The notes under the pieces were generated by a model. That model was not told where the DNA came from. It worked only from the letters and a program-made list of their open reading frames with translations, and searched no databases. Below are positions 33,722 to 42,592 of a stretch of 64,000 nt of DNA, piece after piece (positions within the stretch are counted from its first letter, which is position 1; each line of letters opens with the position of its first letter). Source of the DNA: Pseudomonadota bacterium. GTDB lineage: Bacteria; Myxococcota_A; UBA796; UBA9615. The stretch is taken from the NCBI GenBank assembly GCA_024229515.1, contig JAAESI010000340.1:1-64000 (forward strand). The letters are read 5' to 3'. The translations under genes were made by a program, and so were the position numbers.

Positions 33722-34987
33722 GTGACGGCCTCCGCCTCCACCGACCGATTCGTCGGCAGCGTGCTCCTCCCGCTCCTGACCGAGATCGACTTCACGCGGC
33801 TCGAAGAGGGCCACGTGGCGCAGCTCCGCAAGCTCTGCGTCGAGCGCCTGGAGCTCAGCGCACCCGAGGGCGGCACGCTCCGCACCCTCGGCGGACGACG
33901 CGAGTTGGCGCGCCTGGGCGGCGATCTCGGCACCGTCCTGGTGAGCTGCCGGGCCTTCTTCGCCCTGCTCCAGGCCGACGACGTCGGCGAGGTCCTCGTC
34001 AACGGCCCCCACCGCGTGCAGATCGAACGGGGCGGACGCCGCTTCGACGTCGACGCCGCGTTCCCCGCCACTGAGGTGCTGCTCCAGCTCGTGCGGTGGC
34101 TCACGGCCGGGATCGGACGGCCCGCCACGGCCGCCAACCCGACCTCGGACGGGCGCCTCCCCGACGGCTCCCGCATCAGCGTCGTGCTCCCGCCGGTGGC
34201 GGTGGACGGGCCCGTGCTTTCGATCCGCCGAAGCCGGCACCTGGGCTACGAGTTGGAAGGGCTCGCGGGCACCGAGATGTTCCCGCCCCCCGTGGTCGGG
34301 CTGCTGCGGGCCGCGGTCATCGCCCGCCTCAACATCCTCGTCTCCGGCTCGGCCGGATCGGGCCGGACCACCCTGCTGGGCGCGTTGGCCCGCTGCGGCA
34401 ACCCCGCCGAGCGGCTCGCCACGATCGAGGAGATCGCAGAGCTCCAGCTCGCCCGTCCGCACGTCATGCGACTCGAGACGGGCCCCGGCGCGCCGGCCCA
34501 GGAGCTGCTGCGGCAGGCGATCCGGATGCGCCCCGACCGCCTGATCGTCGGCGAGCTCGCAGGCCCCGAAGCGAGCGAGTTCTTGCAGGCGATGTCGTCG
34601 GGGTTTGGTGGGTCGCTCGCCGCCATCCGGGCGGCGTCACCACGCGACGCGGTCGAGCGGCTGGAGACCTTCGTGGCGACCAGCGACCCCGGGGTGGGCG
34701 AACGCTCGATCCGGCGTCAGATCGGACGGACCATCGACCTCGTGGTCCACCTGGAGCGGCTGGCCGACGGCCGGCGGGTGCTGTCCTCGCTGTGCGAGCC
34801 GACCTCCGGCGATCCGGTGAAGCTGCAGGAGATCATCCGCTTCGTTCCCCACAGCGAGGGACCCACCGGACGCAACTGCGGGACCTTCGCCGCCACCGGG
34901 ACCAAGCCAGCGATGCTCAAGCGGCTCGAGCGAAGGGGTCTGCACCTTCCACCTGAATTGTGGAAGCTCCAGCACGCAGTGGCCTGA
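33722..34987 (+). CDS. CpaF/TadA-like secretion ATPase with altered catalytic motifs
   Basis: The 421-aa product aligns with CpaF-type secretion ATPases: DVGEVLVNGPHRVQIERGG, a degenerate nucleotide fold, TIEEIAELQ and MRPDRLIVGEL (Walker B). Yet Walker A is GSAGSGRTT (Lys replaced by Arg), the Asp box is TIEEIAELQ rather than TIED, and the His box is AAIRAASPRDA rather than TIHANSPRDA. These three changes suggest weak or absent ATPase activity. No tad/flp pilus genes are in the window. GTG start; a weak -10 (TAGGCT, 33710-33715) lies 6 nt upstream. Confidence 0.8.
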   Translation: MTASASTDRFVGSVLLPLLTEIDFTRLEEGHVAQLRKLCVERLELSAPEGGTLRTLGGRRELARLGGDLGTVLVSCRAFFALLQADDVGEVLVNGPHRVQIERGGRRFDVDAAFPATEVLLQLVRWLTAGIGRPATAANPTSDGRLPDGSRISVVLPPVAVDGPVLSIRRSRHLGYELEGLAGTEMFPPPVVGLLRAAVIARLNILVSGSAGSGRTTLLGALARCGNPAERLATIEEIAELQLARPHVMRLETGPGAPAQELLRQAIRMRPDRLIVGELAGPEASEFLQAMSSGFGGSLAAIRAASPRDAVERLETFVATSDPGVGERSIRRQIGRTIDLVVHLERLADGRRVLSSLCEPTSGDPVKLQEIIRFVPHSEGPTGRNCGTFAATGTKPAMLKRLERRGLHLPPELWKLQHAVA

Positions 34988-35023
34988 TCGTCCCGATCGG
35001 ATCGGACCAAGTGGGCTCCAACT

Positions 35024-35052
35024 TTGCCCCCGCCCCTGCGCGTGAGGATAAT
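35024..35052 (+). promoter_or_regulatory. Promoter, leaderless arrangement
   Basis: TTGCCC at 35024-35029, 17-nt spacer, GATAAT at 35047-35052, then 6 nt to the ATG at 35059. The -10 matches consensus at five of six positions. Confidence 0.45.
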
Positions 35053-35058
35053 GGCGCC

Positions 35059-36333
35059 ATGTCTGGTTCCGAGAGTGACTTCGCCGCTGAAGAAGCGGCC
35101 TCCGCAAGCGACCCCACCGACGCCCCCGAGGCGCCTGAGGTTCCCCCTGCTGACGAGGAGGAGGAAGCTCCCCCGGTCAACGGCGAGGAGGACGAAGGCG
35201 GCGACGAAGGCGGCGACGACGAAGGCGGTGACGAAGCCTCCGACGAAGAAGCCGACGACGAAGAAGACGACGGCGACGACGAGGAGGCCTCCGAGGATGA
35301 GGAGGCCGCCCCCGAAGAGGACGCCGACGACGAAGAAGACGACGACGAAGAAGACGGCGAGGACGCCGACGACGACGACGCTGACGACGCGGCGGCCGAC
35401 GAAGGCGACGACGACGATGGCGATGACGACGACGACGGCGGCGACGATGCCGCGGCCGACGACGACGACGACGACGACGCGGCCGACGAGGGTCCCAGCA
35501 CGGATCCCGGCGCAGCCGCCCCCGCTCCCCCGCCGGCCAAGCCCGCTGCCGAGGTGAAGGCTCACCCCTTCGCCCGCGCCGAGGACGACGCCGCCGACCC
35601 GATGTCGTTCCTGCCCGCGGCCCTCACGGTCCTGTTGATCGTGTTCGTCTGCTGGAACTTCTGCGTTCCGCCCAACGACCCGCCGCCGCCGGCTGCCAGC
35701 TCCGACGCTCCCGCGGCGGACCATGCGCCCGCCGCCGACGCCGCCGCGGATGCTCCCGCCGCCGAGGGTGATGCCCCCGCCGCCGAGGGCGACGCTGCCG
35801 CTGCCGAAGGTGACGCCGCCGCCGAAGGTGACGCTGCCGCCGCCGAGGGTGACGCTGCCGCCGCCGAGGGTGACGCCGCCGCCGCCGAGGGTGACGCCGC
35901 CGCCGAGGGAGGCCCCGCGGGCACGCCCGAAGCCTCCCCTGACCGCGACATCCCGGACTACTCCGGCCCCGCCCTCGCGCCTGCTCCCGCCGGCACCGAC
36001 GCCGAGGCCGAGGAGGCCGCCCGCAAGTCCGCCGAGCACTACGCCGGAGGCCGGCTCCCGCAGGCCATCACGGAGGCCGACGCGGCGCTGCAGCGAGCCC
36101 CCGGAACGGCCCGCTACGAGGCCCTGCGCGCGCGCATCCTCCATGCCCAGGGCAACGACGCGGACGCGCTAACGCAGATCAACGCGGCGATCACGCATGC
36201 GCCCAGCGATGCCGACCTGTACCGCCAGCGCGCGACGATCCACGTCGCCCTGAACGACCAGGGGGCTGCCGATCTGGACATGCGCGCAGCCGAGCGCATC
36301 ACCGCCGGGCCGCTCCCCACCGAGCCTCCCTGA
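35059..36333 (+). CDS. Acidic, membrane-anchored AAEGD-repeat protein with C-terminal TPR
   Basis: The 424-aa product has four parts. Residues 1-160 are almost only Asp, Glu, Ala and Gly. One membrane segment (FLPAALTVLLIVFVCWNF) lies at about 195-212. A Pro/Ala linker with eight AAEGD-type repeats follows. The C-terminal TPR-like pair (about 315-424) contains ARKSAEHYAGGRLPQAITEADAAL. With no signal peptide the acidic part is probably cytoplasmic and the repeats and TPR periplasmic. I recognise no family; the acidic tail could bind cations or basic proteins. The ATG is picked from the promoter 6 nt upstream. Confidence 0.72.
   Translation: MSGSESDFAAEEAASASDPTDAPEAPEVPPADEEEEAPPVNGEEDEGGDEGGDDEGGDEASDEEADDEEDDGDDEEASEDEEAAPEEDADDEEDDDEEDGEDADDDDADDAAADEGDDDDGDDDDDGGDDAAADDDDDDDAADEGPSTDPGAAAPAPPPAKPAAEVKAHPFARAEDDAADPMSFLPAALTVLLIVFVCWNFCVPPNDPPPPAASSDAPAADHAPAADAAADAPAAEGDAPAAEGDAAAAEGDAAAEGDAAAAEGDAAAAEGDAAAAEGDAAAEGGPAGTPEASPDRDIPDYSGPALAPAPAGTDAEAEEAARKSAEHYAGGRLPQAITEADAALQRAPGTARYEALRARILHAQGNDADALTQINAAITHAPSDADLYRQRATIHVALNDQGAADLDMRAAERITAGPLPTEPP
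35758..35912 (+). repeat. Tandem 15-18-bp repeat coding AAEGD units
   Basis: Consecutive near-identical units of the type GCCGAGGGTGACGCTGCC encode (A)AAEGD eight times. The unit length alternates between 15 and 18 bp, always a multiple of three, so unit gain or loss would keep the frame. Confidence 0.75.
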
Positions 36334-36343
36334 TCCGCCCGCG

Positions 36344-37126
36344 GTGAGCTTCGAAGTCGTCCAGATCCCGGTCTGGCAGGACAACTACGCGTACCTGCTG
36401 TGCGCCGATGACGGCACCGCCGCGCTGGTGGACAGTCCGGAGGCGCCTCCGATTCAGGCCGAGCTGGACCGACGCGGGCTCCGCCTCACCCACATCTTCC
36501 AGACCCACCACCACTTCGACCACGTGGGCGCCAACGCCGCGCTGGTGGAGTCGGTTCCCGAACTCAAGGTCTGGGGCGGCGCGTACGACTCCGAGCACGA
36601 GCGGATCCCGGGGCAGACCCGGGTGCTCCGCGACGGTGAGCGGGCCACCTGGGCGGGCGAGACCGCGGTCATCCACGAGGTTCCGGGACACACCCTGGGC
36701 CACATCGCATGGCGGTGGTCCAACGGCGCCGCGTTCGTCGGCGACACCCTCTTCGTGGCCGGCTGCGGCCGGTTCTTCGAAGGCACGCCCGCGCAGATGG
36801 ACGTCTCCCTCAACGAGGTCATCGCGGGCTGGCCACCCGACACGAAGCTGTACTGCGCCCACGAGTACACGCAGTCCAACCTCCGGTTCGCCCTCCACGT
36901 CGACCCGGACAACGCCGACCTTCAGGCGCTGTCCCAGGAGGTCGACGCGCTCCGCGCCGAGGGGCAGCCGACGGTGCCGTCGACCCTGGCGCGTGAACTG
37001 TCCTGCAACCCATTCCTGCGATGTGATACACCCGCCATCCGTGCGGCCACGGCCTCCCCCAAGGGGGCACCGCGCCACGATGTCTTGGGGCGGCTTCGCG
37101 CGATGAAGGACGGATTCCGAGGGTGA
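36344..37126 (+). CDS. gloB: Hydroxyacylglutathione hydrolase (glyoxalase II)
   Basis: The 260-aa MBL-fold enzyme has THHHFDHVGAN (both metal sites), VPGHTLGHIAW, GDTLFVAGCGRFFEGT (bridging Asp and glyoxalase II signature), YCAHEYTQSNLRFA and a typical C-terminal helical domain ending NPFLR. It hydrolyses S-lactoylglutathione to lactate and glutathione. GTG start 10 bp after the previous gene. First gene of a three-gene set with 4-bp overlaps. Confidence 0.92.
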   Translation: MSFEVVQIPVWQDNYAYLLCADDGTAALVDSPEAPPIQAELDRRGLRLTHIFQTHHHFDHVGANAALVESVPELKVWGGAYDSEHERIPGQTRVLRDGERATWAGETAVIHEVPGHTLGHIAWRWSNGAAFVGDTLFVAGCGRFFEGTPAQMDVSLNEVIAGWPPDTKLYCAHEYTQSNLRFALHVDPDNADLQALSQEVDALRAEGQPTVPSTLARELSCNPFLRCDTPAIRAATASPKGAPRHDVLGRLRAMKDGFRG

Positions 37127-37839
37127 CGAGCAAGCGACTCCTGCCGATCCTGCTGCTCGCCGTCGTCGCGACGGGCTGCTCGACCGCGCACCACGCCCGT
37201 CCCCTGGGCAAAGGCAACCAGGCGATCCACGCCTCGATCGGCGGCCCCATCGCCGGCATCGGCAGCGACCGCACCCCCATCCCGCTGACGACGCTGACCT
37301 ACAAGGTGGGGGTGACCGACCGCACCGACGTGTTCGTCGGCTGGCACGTGCTGGAGACCTTCGTCAACGGCGGCAACGCCTACTTCGACATCGGCGCGAG
37401 CTACTACCTGCTCGACCAGAAGAAGGCTCGACCGGGGCTCAGCGCGGCGTTCACCGTGTCCCCGCTGATCAACAAGAAGTCCGGCTGGGCGTCGTTCGAC
37501 CTGCAGATCACCGCGTCGTGGACCTTCGATCCGCTGGAGCGCACGCTCCTGTACGTCGGCTTCCACAACTACTTCGTGCCGGTCCGCCGCACCATCGATG
37601 ACCGACCGACCCCCGTCTACACCTTCTCCCCCTACCTGGGAGGCCAGGTTCGGGTCGGCAAGAAGCGGCGCCTCGGCCTCGCCCTCGAGGTGAAGTGGCA
37701 CCGCCCCTACGCCTCCACCAAGGACGCCGTGGTCGGCTACGTCGGCCCGGGGAACCTGGGCGCGCTCGGCTTCCTCACGGGCATCACCGTGTTCATTGGC
37801 AAGGACACCAAGCCGAAGCTCAAGGAGGTTGAGGAATGA
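37123..37839 (+). CDS. Lipoprotein, beta-rich outer-membrane-like
   Basis: GTG 37123 overlaps the gloB TGA (GTGA). The 238-aa product has lipobox VVATGC, then alternating strands with aromatic ends (YFDIGASYYLL, YVGFHNYFVPV, FSPYLGGQVRVG) resembling a small outer-membrane beta-barrel or YjbH-like porin fragment. No firm family. It overlaps the next lipoprotein gene by 4 bp. Confidence 0.7.
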   Translation: MTSKRLLPILLLAVVATGCSTAHHARPLGKGNQAIHASIGGPIAGIGSDRTPIPLTTLTYKVGVTDRTDVFVGWHVLETFVNGGNAYFDIGASYYLLDQKKARPGLSAAFTVSPLINKKSGWASFDLQITASWTFDPLERTLLYVGFHNYFVPVRRTIDDRPTPVYTFSPYLGGQVRVGKKRRLGLALEVKWHRPYASTKDAVVGYVGPGNLGALGFLTGITVFIGKDTKPKLKEVEE

Positions 37840-38894
37840 GGCGCCTCCTCCTCGTCGCTGTGACCCTCGCGCTGCTGCTCGGCGGCTGCATCGACGTGCT
37901 CGACAGCTCCTGGTTCAACCCCCGCGACCCGTCGACGGGCGACTACCTCGCCGAGCTGGACCTGTACGACTGGCGGGAGATTCCCGACGCCAACATCGAG
38001 CTCGTCGAGCTCACCAGCACCAAGGTCGACGGCGAGGACGAGGCCCCGACCATCTACGGCATGTGGGCCCATCAGTGCCTCGAGGGGCAGTGCGTCACGG
38101 TCGACCGCCCGGAGTTCTCGGCGGTCAATCAAGACAAGACGATCCTGTACCTCCACGGCAACGACAGCCACATCCCCGGCTACTGGGACCGGATCGAGAT
38201 GCTCTGGTTCATGGGCTACCGCGTCTTCGCCATCGACTACCGGGACTACGGCCTGTCCACCGGCGTCGCGTCGGAGGCGGGGGTCTTCGCCGACGCCCGG
38301 ACCGGGCTGCAGCACGTGCTCGATCGCATCTCCGACGAGACCGGGGTCGAAGACCCCAACCCGCTCTTCATCGACCTCGCCTACTACGGCTGGTCGCTGG
38401 GCTCCACCGCCGCCATCGACCTCGCCGTCGAGCATCCGCCCAAGGCGCTGATCACCGAAGGCGCGCTCGCGTCGGCGCAAGCGTTCGTCGACGACGCCGC
38501 CGGGTTGGGGATCAGCAGCACGGTGATGGTGGACGCGGAGTTCGACAACCTCGGCAAGATCCCCTCGGTCATCTCGCCGAAGCTGTTCACCCACGGCCTC
38601 GACGACGACTTCGTCCGGTGGGAGTTCAGCAAGGCGCTCTTCGACGTCGCCGAGGAGCCCAAGCAGCTCTACACCGTCGCCCTGTCGGTGCACGGCGACG
38701 TGCCCTGCCCGGCGCGCGACCCGGGCCCCGACATCCGCTTCCGCAACGGCCCCGACGACGTCGCCGAGTGGATGGACGTCGAGGGTGCCACCTCCGATCC
38801 GACGGCCCCCCCGGAGGACCGCCGCGACCCCTGCCGCGCCGAGGAACTCTGGCTGGAGACAGTCAGCGAGTTCCTCGACGAGCACATGCCTTAG
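37836..38894 (+). CDS. Alpha/beta-hydrolase lipoprotein
   Basis: The 352-aa product has lipobox LLLGGC at residue 18. An alpha/beta-hydrolase core follows: TILYLHGNDSHIPGYWDRI (oxyanion region), VFAIDYRDYGLS, and the nucleophile elbow GWSLGS near residue 190. The catalytic Asp is probably in HGLDDDFV, with His possibly at LSVHGD. It resembles BEM46/ABHD13-type serine hydrolases. It would act on an ester at the envelope. ATG overlaps the previous stop (ATGA). Confidence 0.8.
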   Translation: MRRLLLVAVTLALLLGGCIDVLDSSWFNPRDPSTGDYLAELDLYDWREIPDANIELVELTSTKVDGEDEAPTIYGMWAHQCLEGQCVTVDRPEFSAVNQDKTILYLHGNDSHIPGYWDRIEMLWFMGYRVFAIDYRDYGLSTGVASEAGVFADARTGLQHVLDRISDETGVEDPNPLFIDLAYYGWSLGSTAAIDLAVEHPPKALITEGALASAQAFVDDAAGLGISSTVMVDAEFDNLGKIPSVISPKLFTHGLDDDFVRWEFSKALFDVAEEPKQLYTVALSVHGDVPCPARDPGPDIRFRNGPDDVAEWMDVEGATSDPTAPPEDRRDPCRAEELWLETVSEFLDEHMP

Positions 38895-38906
38895 GATGGG
38901 AACGGC

Positions 38907-41729
38907 ATGAGCAGCGAAGGTGGCCCCGATCTCTGGATGAAGAGCCTCAGCCGCGTCCTGTCGTGGGTCGGCCAGGAGCTGCCCGACGACGAGGCGCCGG
39001 AGCTGGAGGACGAGGTCCGCGTCGAGGTCGACGACATGCCCCCCGCCGTCGCCGCCGCGATCGCCGCCCCCCCACCGATCGCCGAGCTGACGCCCACGCC
39101 GGGGCCGACTCCGATCCTGGTCAAGGACCCCGAGGCGGGCCGGCTCCGCGAAGATCTCGCGCGCACCCGCGAGGAGCTCGGCGGCGCCCAGGCGGATGCC
39201 GAACGGCTCGCCAAGTCGCTGACGGAGGCGCGCGAGGAGCTCGGCCGCGCCCGCGCCGACCTCGAGGGCACCCGCGAGGAGCTGGGCGGCACCCGAGGCG
39301 AGGCCGAACGCAGCGCCAAGAAGCTGGCCGAGGCGCGCGAGCAGCTCGGTTTCGCCCGGTCCGAGCTGGAGGGCACCCGCGAGGACGTGGACGGCACCCG
39401 AGGCGAGGCCGAACGCAACGCCAAGAAGCTGGCCGAGGCGCGCGAAGAGCTGACCTGGGCGCGCTCCGAGCTGAAGACGGCCCGCGACGAAGTCGACCAG
39501 CAGCGCGAACGGCTCGAGGAAGCCCGCCGCGAGGCCGAGAGCGCCCGCACCCGCCTGGGGTCCACCGCCGGAGGCGCCGAGGAAGCGCGCGCCGAAGCGG
39601 AGCGGGCCCGCGACGAAGCCGCCCGCGCAGCCGAGGAGCTGGCCCAGGTCAAGCGACGCCTGCAAGCGGCCGAAGCCCGCGTCAGCGGCGACCAGGACGG
39701 ACTCGCCAAGGACCTCGAAGAGGCGCTGACGGCCCGCGAAGAGGCGGACCTCAGGGCCCTCGAGGCGGCGCAAATGGCGCGCGACTCGGCCCTGGAGATG
39801 CGACGCGCGCAGGTCGAACTGGAGGGGCTCCGGCAGGCCGCGACCCGCCACGAAGAGCGCGCCGAGACCGCCGAGGATCAGGCCAACCGAGCGCGCGACC
39901 GCGCCCGCCATGCCGAGGGCCAGGCGCAGGCCGCCGAGGAGTCGACCCGGCTCGCCGAGGAGCGCGCCCGCCGCGCCGAAGAGCGCGCCCGGGAGGCCGA
40001 CCGTCGCGCCCGGGAAGCCGAAGCCGCGGCCGCCGAAGCGGAGGACCTCAAGACCGAGTCGGCCGCCCGCGTGCGCGAACTCGAAGCGAAGCTCCGCGAG
40101 CTCGCCCACAGCGCCACCGACACCGAGGTCCGGGCCCAGGAGCTGGAGCAGGCCCTCGCCCGGAAGGACATGCTGTTCGCCGAGCAGCGCGACCTCAAGG
40201 GCACGGTCGAGGAAGACGCGGACCAGCAGATCAAGGACCTGTCGGACCGCCTCAAGCGCGAGCGGATCGTCAGCATGGACCTGCGGCGGGAGATCGAAGG
40301 ACTCGAGACCCGCATCGAGGAAGCGCGCGCCGAAGCCGCGGGCAACGCCCACATCGCCGCCGAGCGCCTCGCCGAGGTCGAAGCCGCCCAGACCTCCACC
40401 GCCCGCGCCGAAGCCGCCGCCGAAGCGGCCCGCACCGACGCCACCACCGCCCACACGACCGCCACGACCGCCCGCGAGGAGGCCGATGCGGCCGAGCGCC
40501 GATCCATCGAGGTGGCGGCCAAGCTCGAGACCGCGATCGCCGAAGCCGCCGAAGCCGCCGAGCAGACCCGGGCGGCGGAGGCTTCGACCAAGGAAGCTCA
40601 GGCCGCGGCCGTGGAGACCCAGCACGCGCACGACGCCCTCGAACGGGAGCTCGCCGAAGCCCGACGCTCCGTCACCGAGGCTGAGGCCGCCGCCGAGGAG
40701 GCCCGCGCCGCGACCGCGCTGGTGCAGCAGGACGCCGCCGAGTTCCAGGAAGAGGCGGCGAAGATCCAGCGGATCCTCGACGTGGCGGGCAAGGAGCTGG
40801 ACGAGTTCAAGCGGCTGGCCGCCGAACAGGCCGATCGCGCCGACGCCGCCGAGGGGCTGAGCCTGCAGCTGGAAGCCCGCGCGACCCAGGCCGAGTCGGA
40901 TCTCAAGGACGCCCATGCCGCCACCGCCGCCGCCGCCGGGGTTGCCGGCGAGGAGGCCCTCGCCGAGCTGGAGACCGCCCGCGCCGCCGCCGAGCAGGCG
41001 CGCCAGGACGCCGACGACACGATGCGCAATGCCGCCGGGCAGCTCCGCCAGTTCAAGGAGCGGGTCTCCCTGCTGGAGAACGAACGCGACACGGCGGTCG
41101 CGATGGCCACCTCCCCGGGCCGCGCCGCCCCTGAACAGCGCGGCATCCGCGACCGGCTGGAGACGATGGAGCAGCGCATCGCGGAGCTCACCGGTGAGCT
41201 CAACGCCAAGGACCGCGACCTGCAGATGGCGCAGAGCGAATACCGCGAAGCAGAGCACCGCATCGGCGCCCTGCAGGAGTCCCTCGCCACGCGCGAGCGG
41301 CAGCTCAAGGGGCTGGAGCGAAACCTCACCCGGCTCGCTCAGGAGCGCGCCTCCGGTGACATGTCCGCCGCCGTCGACCCGCCCGCGGCCGCCGCCAGCA
41401 GCCCGGACACGGGCGTGGGGCTGGGTGCCCGACGTCGCCCCGGTCTGAGCATGGGCGGCGCACCCAACCAGGCGCTCACCAGTACCGGCACAGCCCGGCG
41501 GATCGAGAAGCCGCCGACCCCGGCGGTGCCGAAGGTTCCCGCCAGTCCGCCGCCCGCCTCCGCCGCGGAACCCCCGGCCGTCGGTCTCGGCGCTCGCAGA
41601 GGCACGCCCGCAGCGGCCACCACCCCGGCGGCGACCGGCTCCTTCTCGGGCTACGAGATGCTCAGCGCGCGCAAGGACCACGGCAAGAAGGAAGAGAAGC
41701 GCGGCCTGTTCCGCCGCAAGCGCAAGTAG
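38907..41729 (+). CDS. Large coiled-coil protein, filament-like
   Basis: The 940-aa protein has a short acidic N-terminal region, then from about residue 75 to 810 almost continuous heptads rich in Ala, Glu and Arg. Tandem units of about 27 residues near 95-190 repeat the theme GTREELGGTRGEAERSAKKLAEAREQL. The tail contains two VGLGARR segments and ends in a basic GLFRRKRK. No signal or membrane segment. It resembles bacterial coiled-coil cytoskeletal or scaffold proteins by composition only; Ala/Glu/Arg bias makes family assignment unsafe. Confidence 0.78.
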   Translation: MSSEGGPDLWMKSLSRVLSWVGQELPDDEAPELEDEVRVEVDDMPPAVAAAIAAPPPIAELTPTPGPTPILVKDPEAGRLREDLARTREELGGAQADAERLAKSLTEAREELGRARADLEGTREELGGTRGEAERSAKKLAEAREQLGFARSELEGTREDVDGTRGEAERNAKKLAEAREELTWARSELKTARDEVDQQRERLEEARREAESARTRLGSTAGGAEEARAEAERARDEAARAAEELAQVKRRLQAAEARVSGDQDGLAKDLEEALTAREEADLRALEAAQMARDSALEMRRAQVELEGLRQAATRHEERAETAEDQANRARDRARHAEGQAQAAEESTRLAEERARRAEERAREADRRAREAEAAAAEAEDLKTESAARVRELEAKLRELAHSATDTEVRAQELEQALARKDMLFAEQRDLKGTVEEDADQQIKDLSDRLKRERIVSMDLRREIEGLETRIEEARAEAAGNAHIAAERLAEVEAAQTSTARAEAAAEAARTDATTAHTTATTAREEADAAERRSIEVAAKLETAIAEAAEAAEQTRAAEASTKEAQAAAVETQHAHDALERELAEARRSVTEAEAAAEEARAATALVQQDAAEFQEEAAKIQRILDVAGKELDEFKRLAAEQADRADAAEGLSLQLEARATQAESDLKDAHAATAAAAGVAGEEALAELETARAAAEQARQDADDTMRNAAGQLRQFKERVSLLENERDTAVAMATSPGRAAPEQRGIRDRLETMEQRIAELTGELNAKDRDLQMAQSEYREAEHRIGALQESLATRERQLKGLERNLTRLAQERASGDMSAAVDPPAAAASSPDTGVGLGARRRPGLSMGGAPNQALTSTGTARRIEKPPTPAVPKVPASPPPASAAEPPAVGLGARRGTPAAATTPAATGSFSGYEMLSARKDHGKKEEKRGLFRRKRK

Positions 41730-41732
41730 CCG

Positions 41733-42560
41733 CTACTTCAGCGTGATGCCCTTGCCGTACTGCTTCTTGCTCCGGCGGTAGTGCCGCATGAACGTCGGCA
41801 TCTCTTCGCCCAGACGCTCGATCCGCTTCCGGTTCGTCGGATGCGTGGAGAAGATCGCCACCGGCTGATCGCCGTACATCGTCGACATGCGCTCCCACAC
41901 GGCGACCGATTCGCGCGGGTCGTAGCCCGCCTTGGCCATGAAGATCCCACCCAGGTAGTCCGACTCCAGTTCGTTGGCGCGGCTGAACGGCAGCACCACC
42001 CCGAGGGACGCACCGAGGCCCAGCATCGCCATGATCCCGTCGTGGTGCTCGCTGTTGGAGAGGCTGACGTCGGCGACCGCGAGGCCGAGGCTGAGCAGCA
42101 TCTGGCCGGAGATCCGTTCGGCCCCGTGGCGCGCCACCGCGTGCCCTGCCTCGTGGCCCAGGACCGCCGCGAGGCCGGCTTCGGTGCCCATCGCGGGGAG
42201 GATGCCCTGGTAGACGGCGACCTTGCCCCCGGGCAGGCAGAAGGCGTTGACGCTGTCGCTCTTGATGAGCTGGAACTCCCAGTCCAGTTTCCGCCACGCT
42301 GCGGGCGTGTGCTGGGAGATGCGCCGGCCCACCACGCGGACCGCCTTGGCCTCGCGGCCCTCCGGAATGATCTTCTCCTCGGCGAGGATCTCCTTGTACG
42401 CCGCGGCCCCCAGTTCGACCTCGGAGGGGAAGTCCAGAAGCACGACGCTGCGGCGACCGGTGTACGGCACGCGGCTGCACGCGCCGATGATGAGGGCCAG
42501 GAGGAGGACCGACGCGGCGGCGCCGATCAAGCTGCGGGAGGGGAGAGAGATCGCCTTCAT
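41733..42560 (-). CDS. M48-family metalloprotease lipoprotein (LoiP/OMA1-like)
   Basis: The 275-aa product has lipobox LIIGAC, the sequence VPYTGRRSVVLL typical of this branch, the zinc motif GHEAGHAVARHGAER (HExxH) near residue 140 and the third ligand in RANELESDYLG. FSTHPTNRKRIERL is the conserved C-terminal segment. Such proteins act in quality control of the outer membrane or periplasm. It is convergent with the coiled-coil gene and divergent from the SpoIID gene. Confidence 0.9.
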   Translation of the reverse strand: MKAISLPSRSLIGAAASVLLLALIIGACSRVPYTGRRSVVLLDFPSEVELGAAAYKEILAEEKIIPEGREAKAVRVVGRRISQHTPAAWRKLDWEFQLIKSDSVNAFCLPGGKVAVYQGILPAMGTEAGLAAVLGHEAGHAVARHGAERISGQMLLSLGLAVADVSLSNSEHHDGIMAMLGLGASLGVVLPFSRANELESDYLGGIFMAKAGYDPRESVAVWERMSTMYGDQPVAIFSTHPTNRKRIERLGEEMPTFMRHYRRSKKQYGKGITLK

Positions 42561-42569
42561 GAGTGTCGC

Positions 42570-42577
42570 AGTATAGT
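42570..42577. promoter_or_regulatory. Overlapping divergent -10 elements
   Basis: AGTATAGT gives TATAGT on the plus strand (16 nt before the SpoIID ATG at 42593) and TATACT on the minus strand (9 nt before the M48 ATG at 42560). Neither direction has a good -35. One small AT-rich block appears to serve both genes. Confidence 0.45.
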
Positions 42578-42592
42578 TTCCCGGTTCCGTTC

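Noticed and set aside
35200-35490. GAC/GAA-rich stretch as a simple-sequence repeat outside coding
   Set aside because: It is in frame within the acidic protein and ends at a proper membrane segment.
37737-41681. 1314-aa minus-strand ORF covering the alpha/beta hydrolase and coiled-coil genes
   Set aside because: Gly/Leu-rich antisense shadow; the plus strand encodes a lipoprotein hydrolase with GWSLGS and clear heptads.
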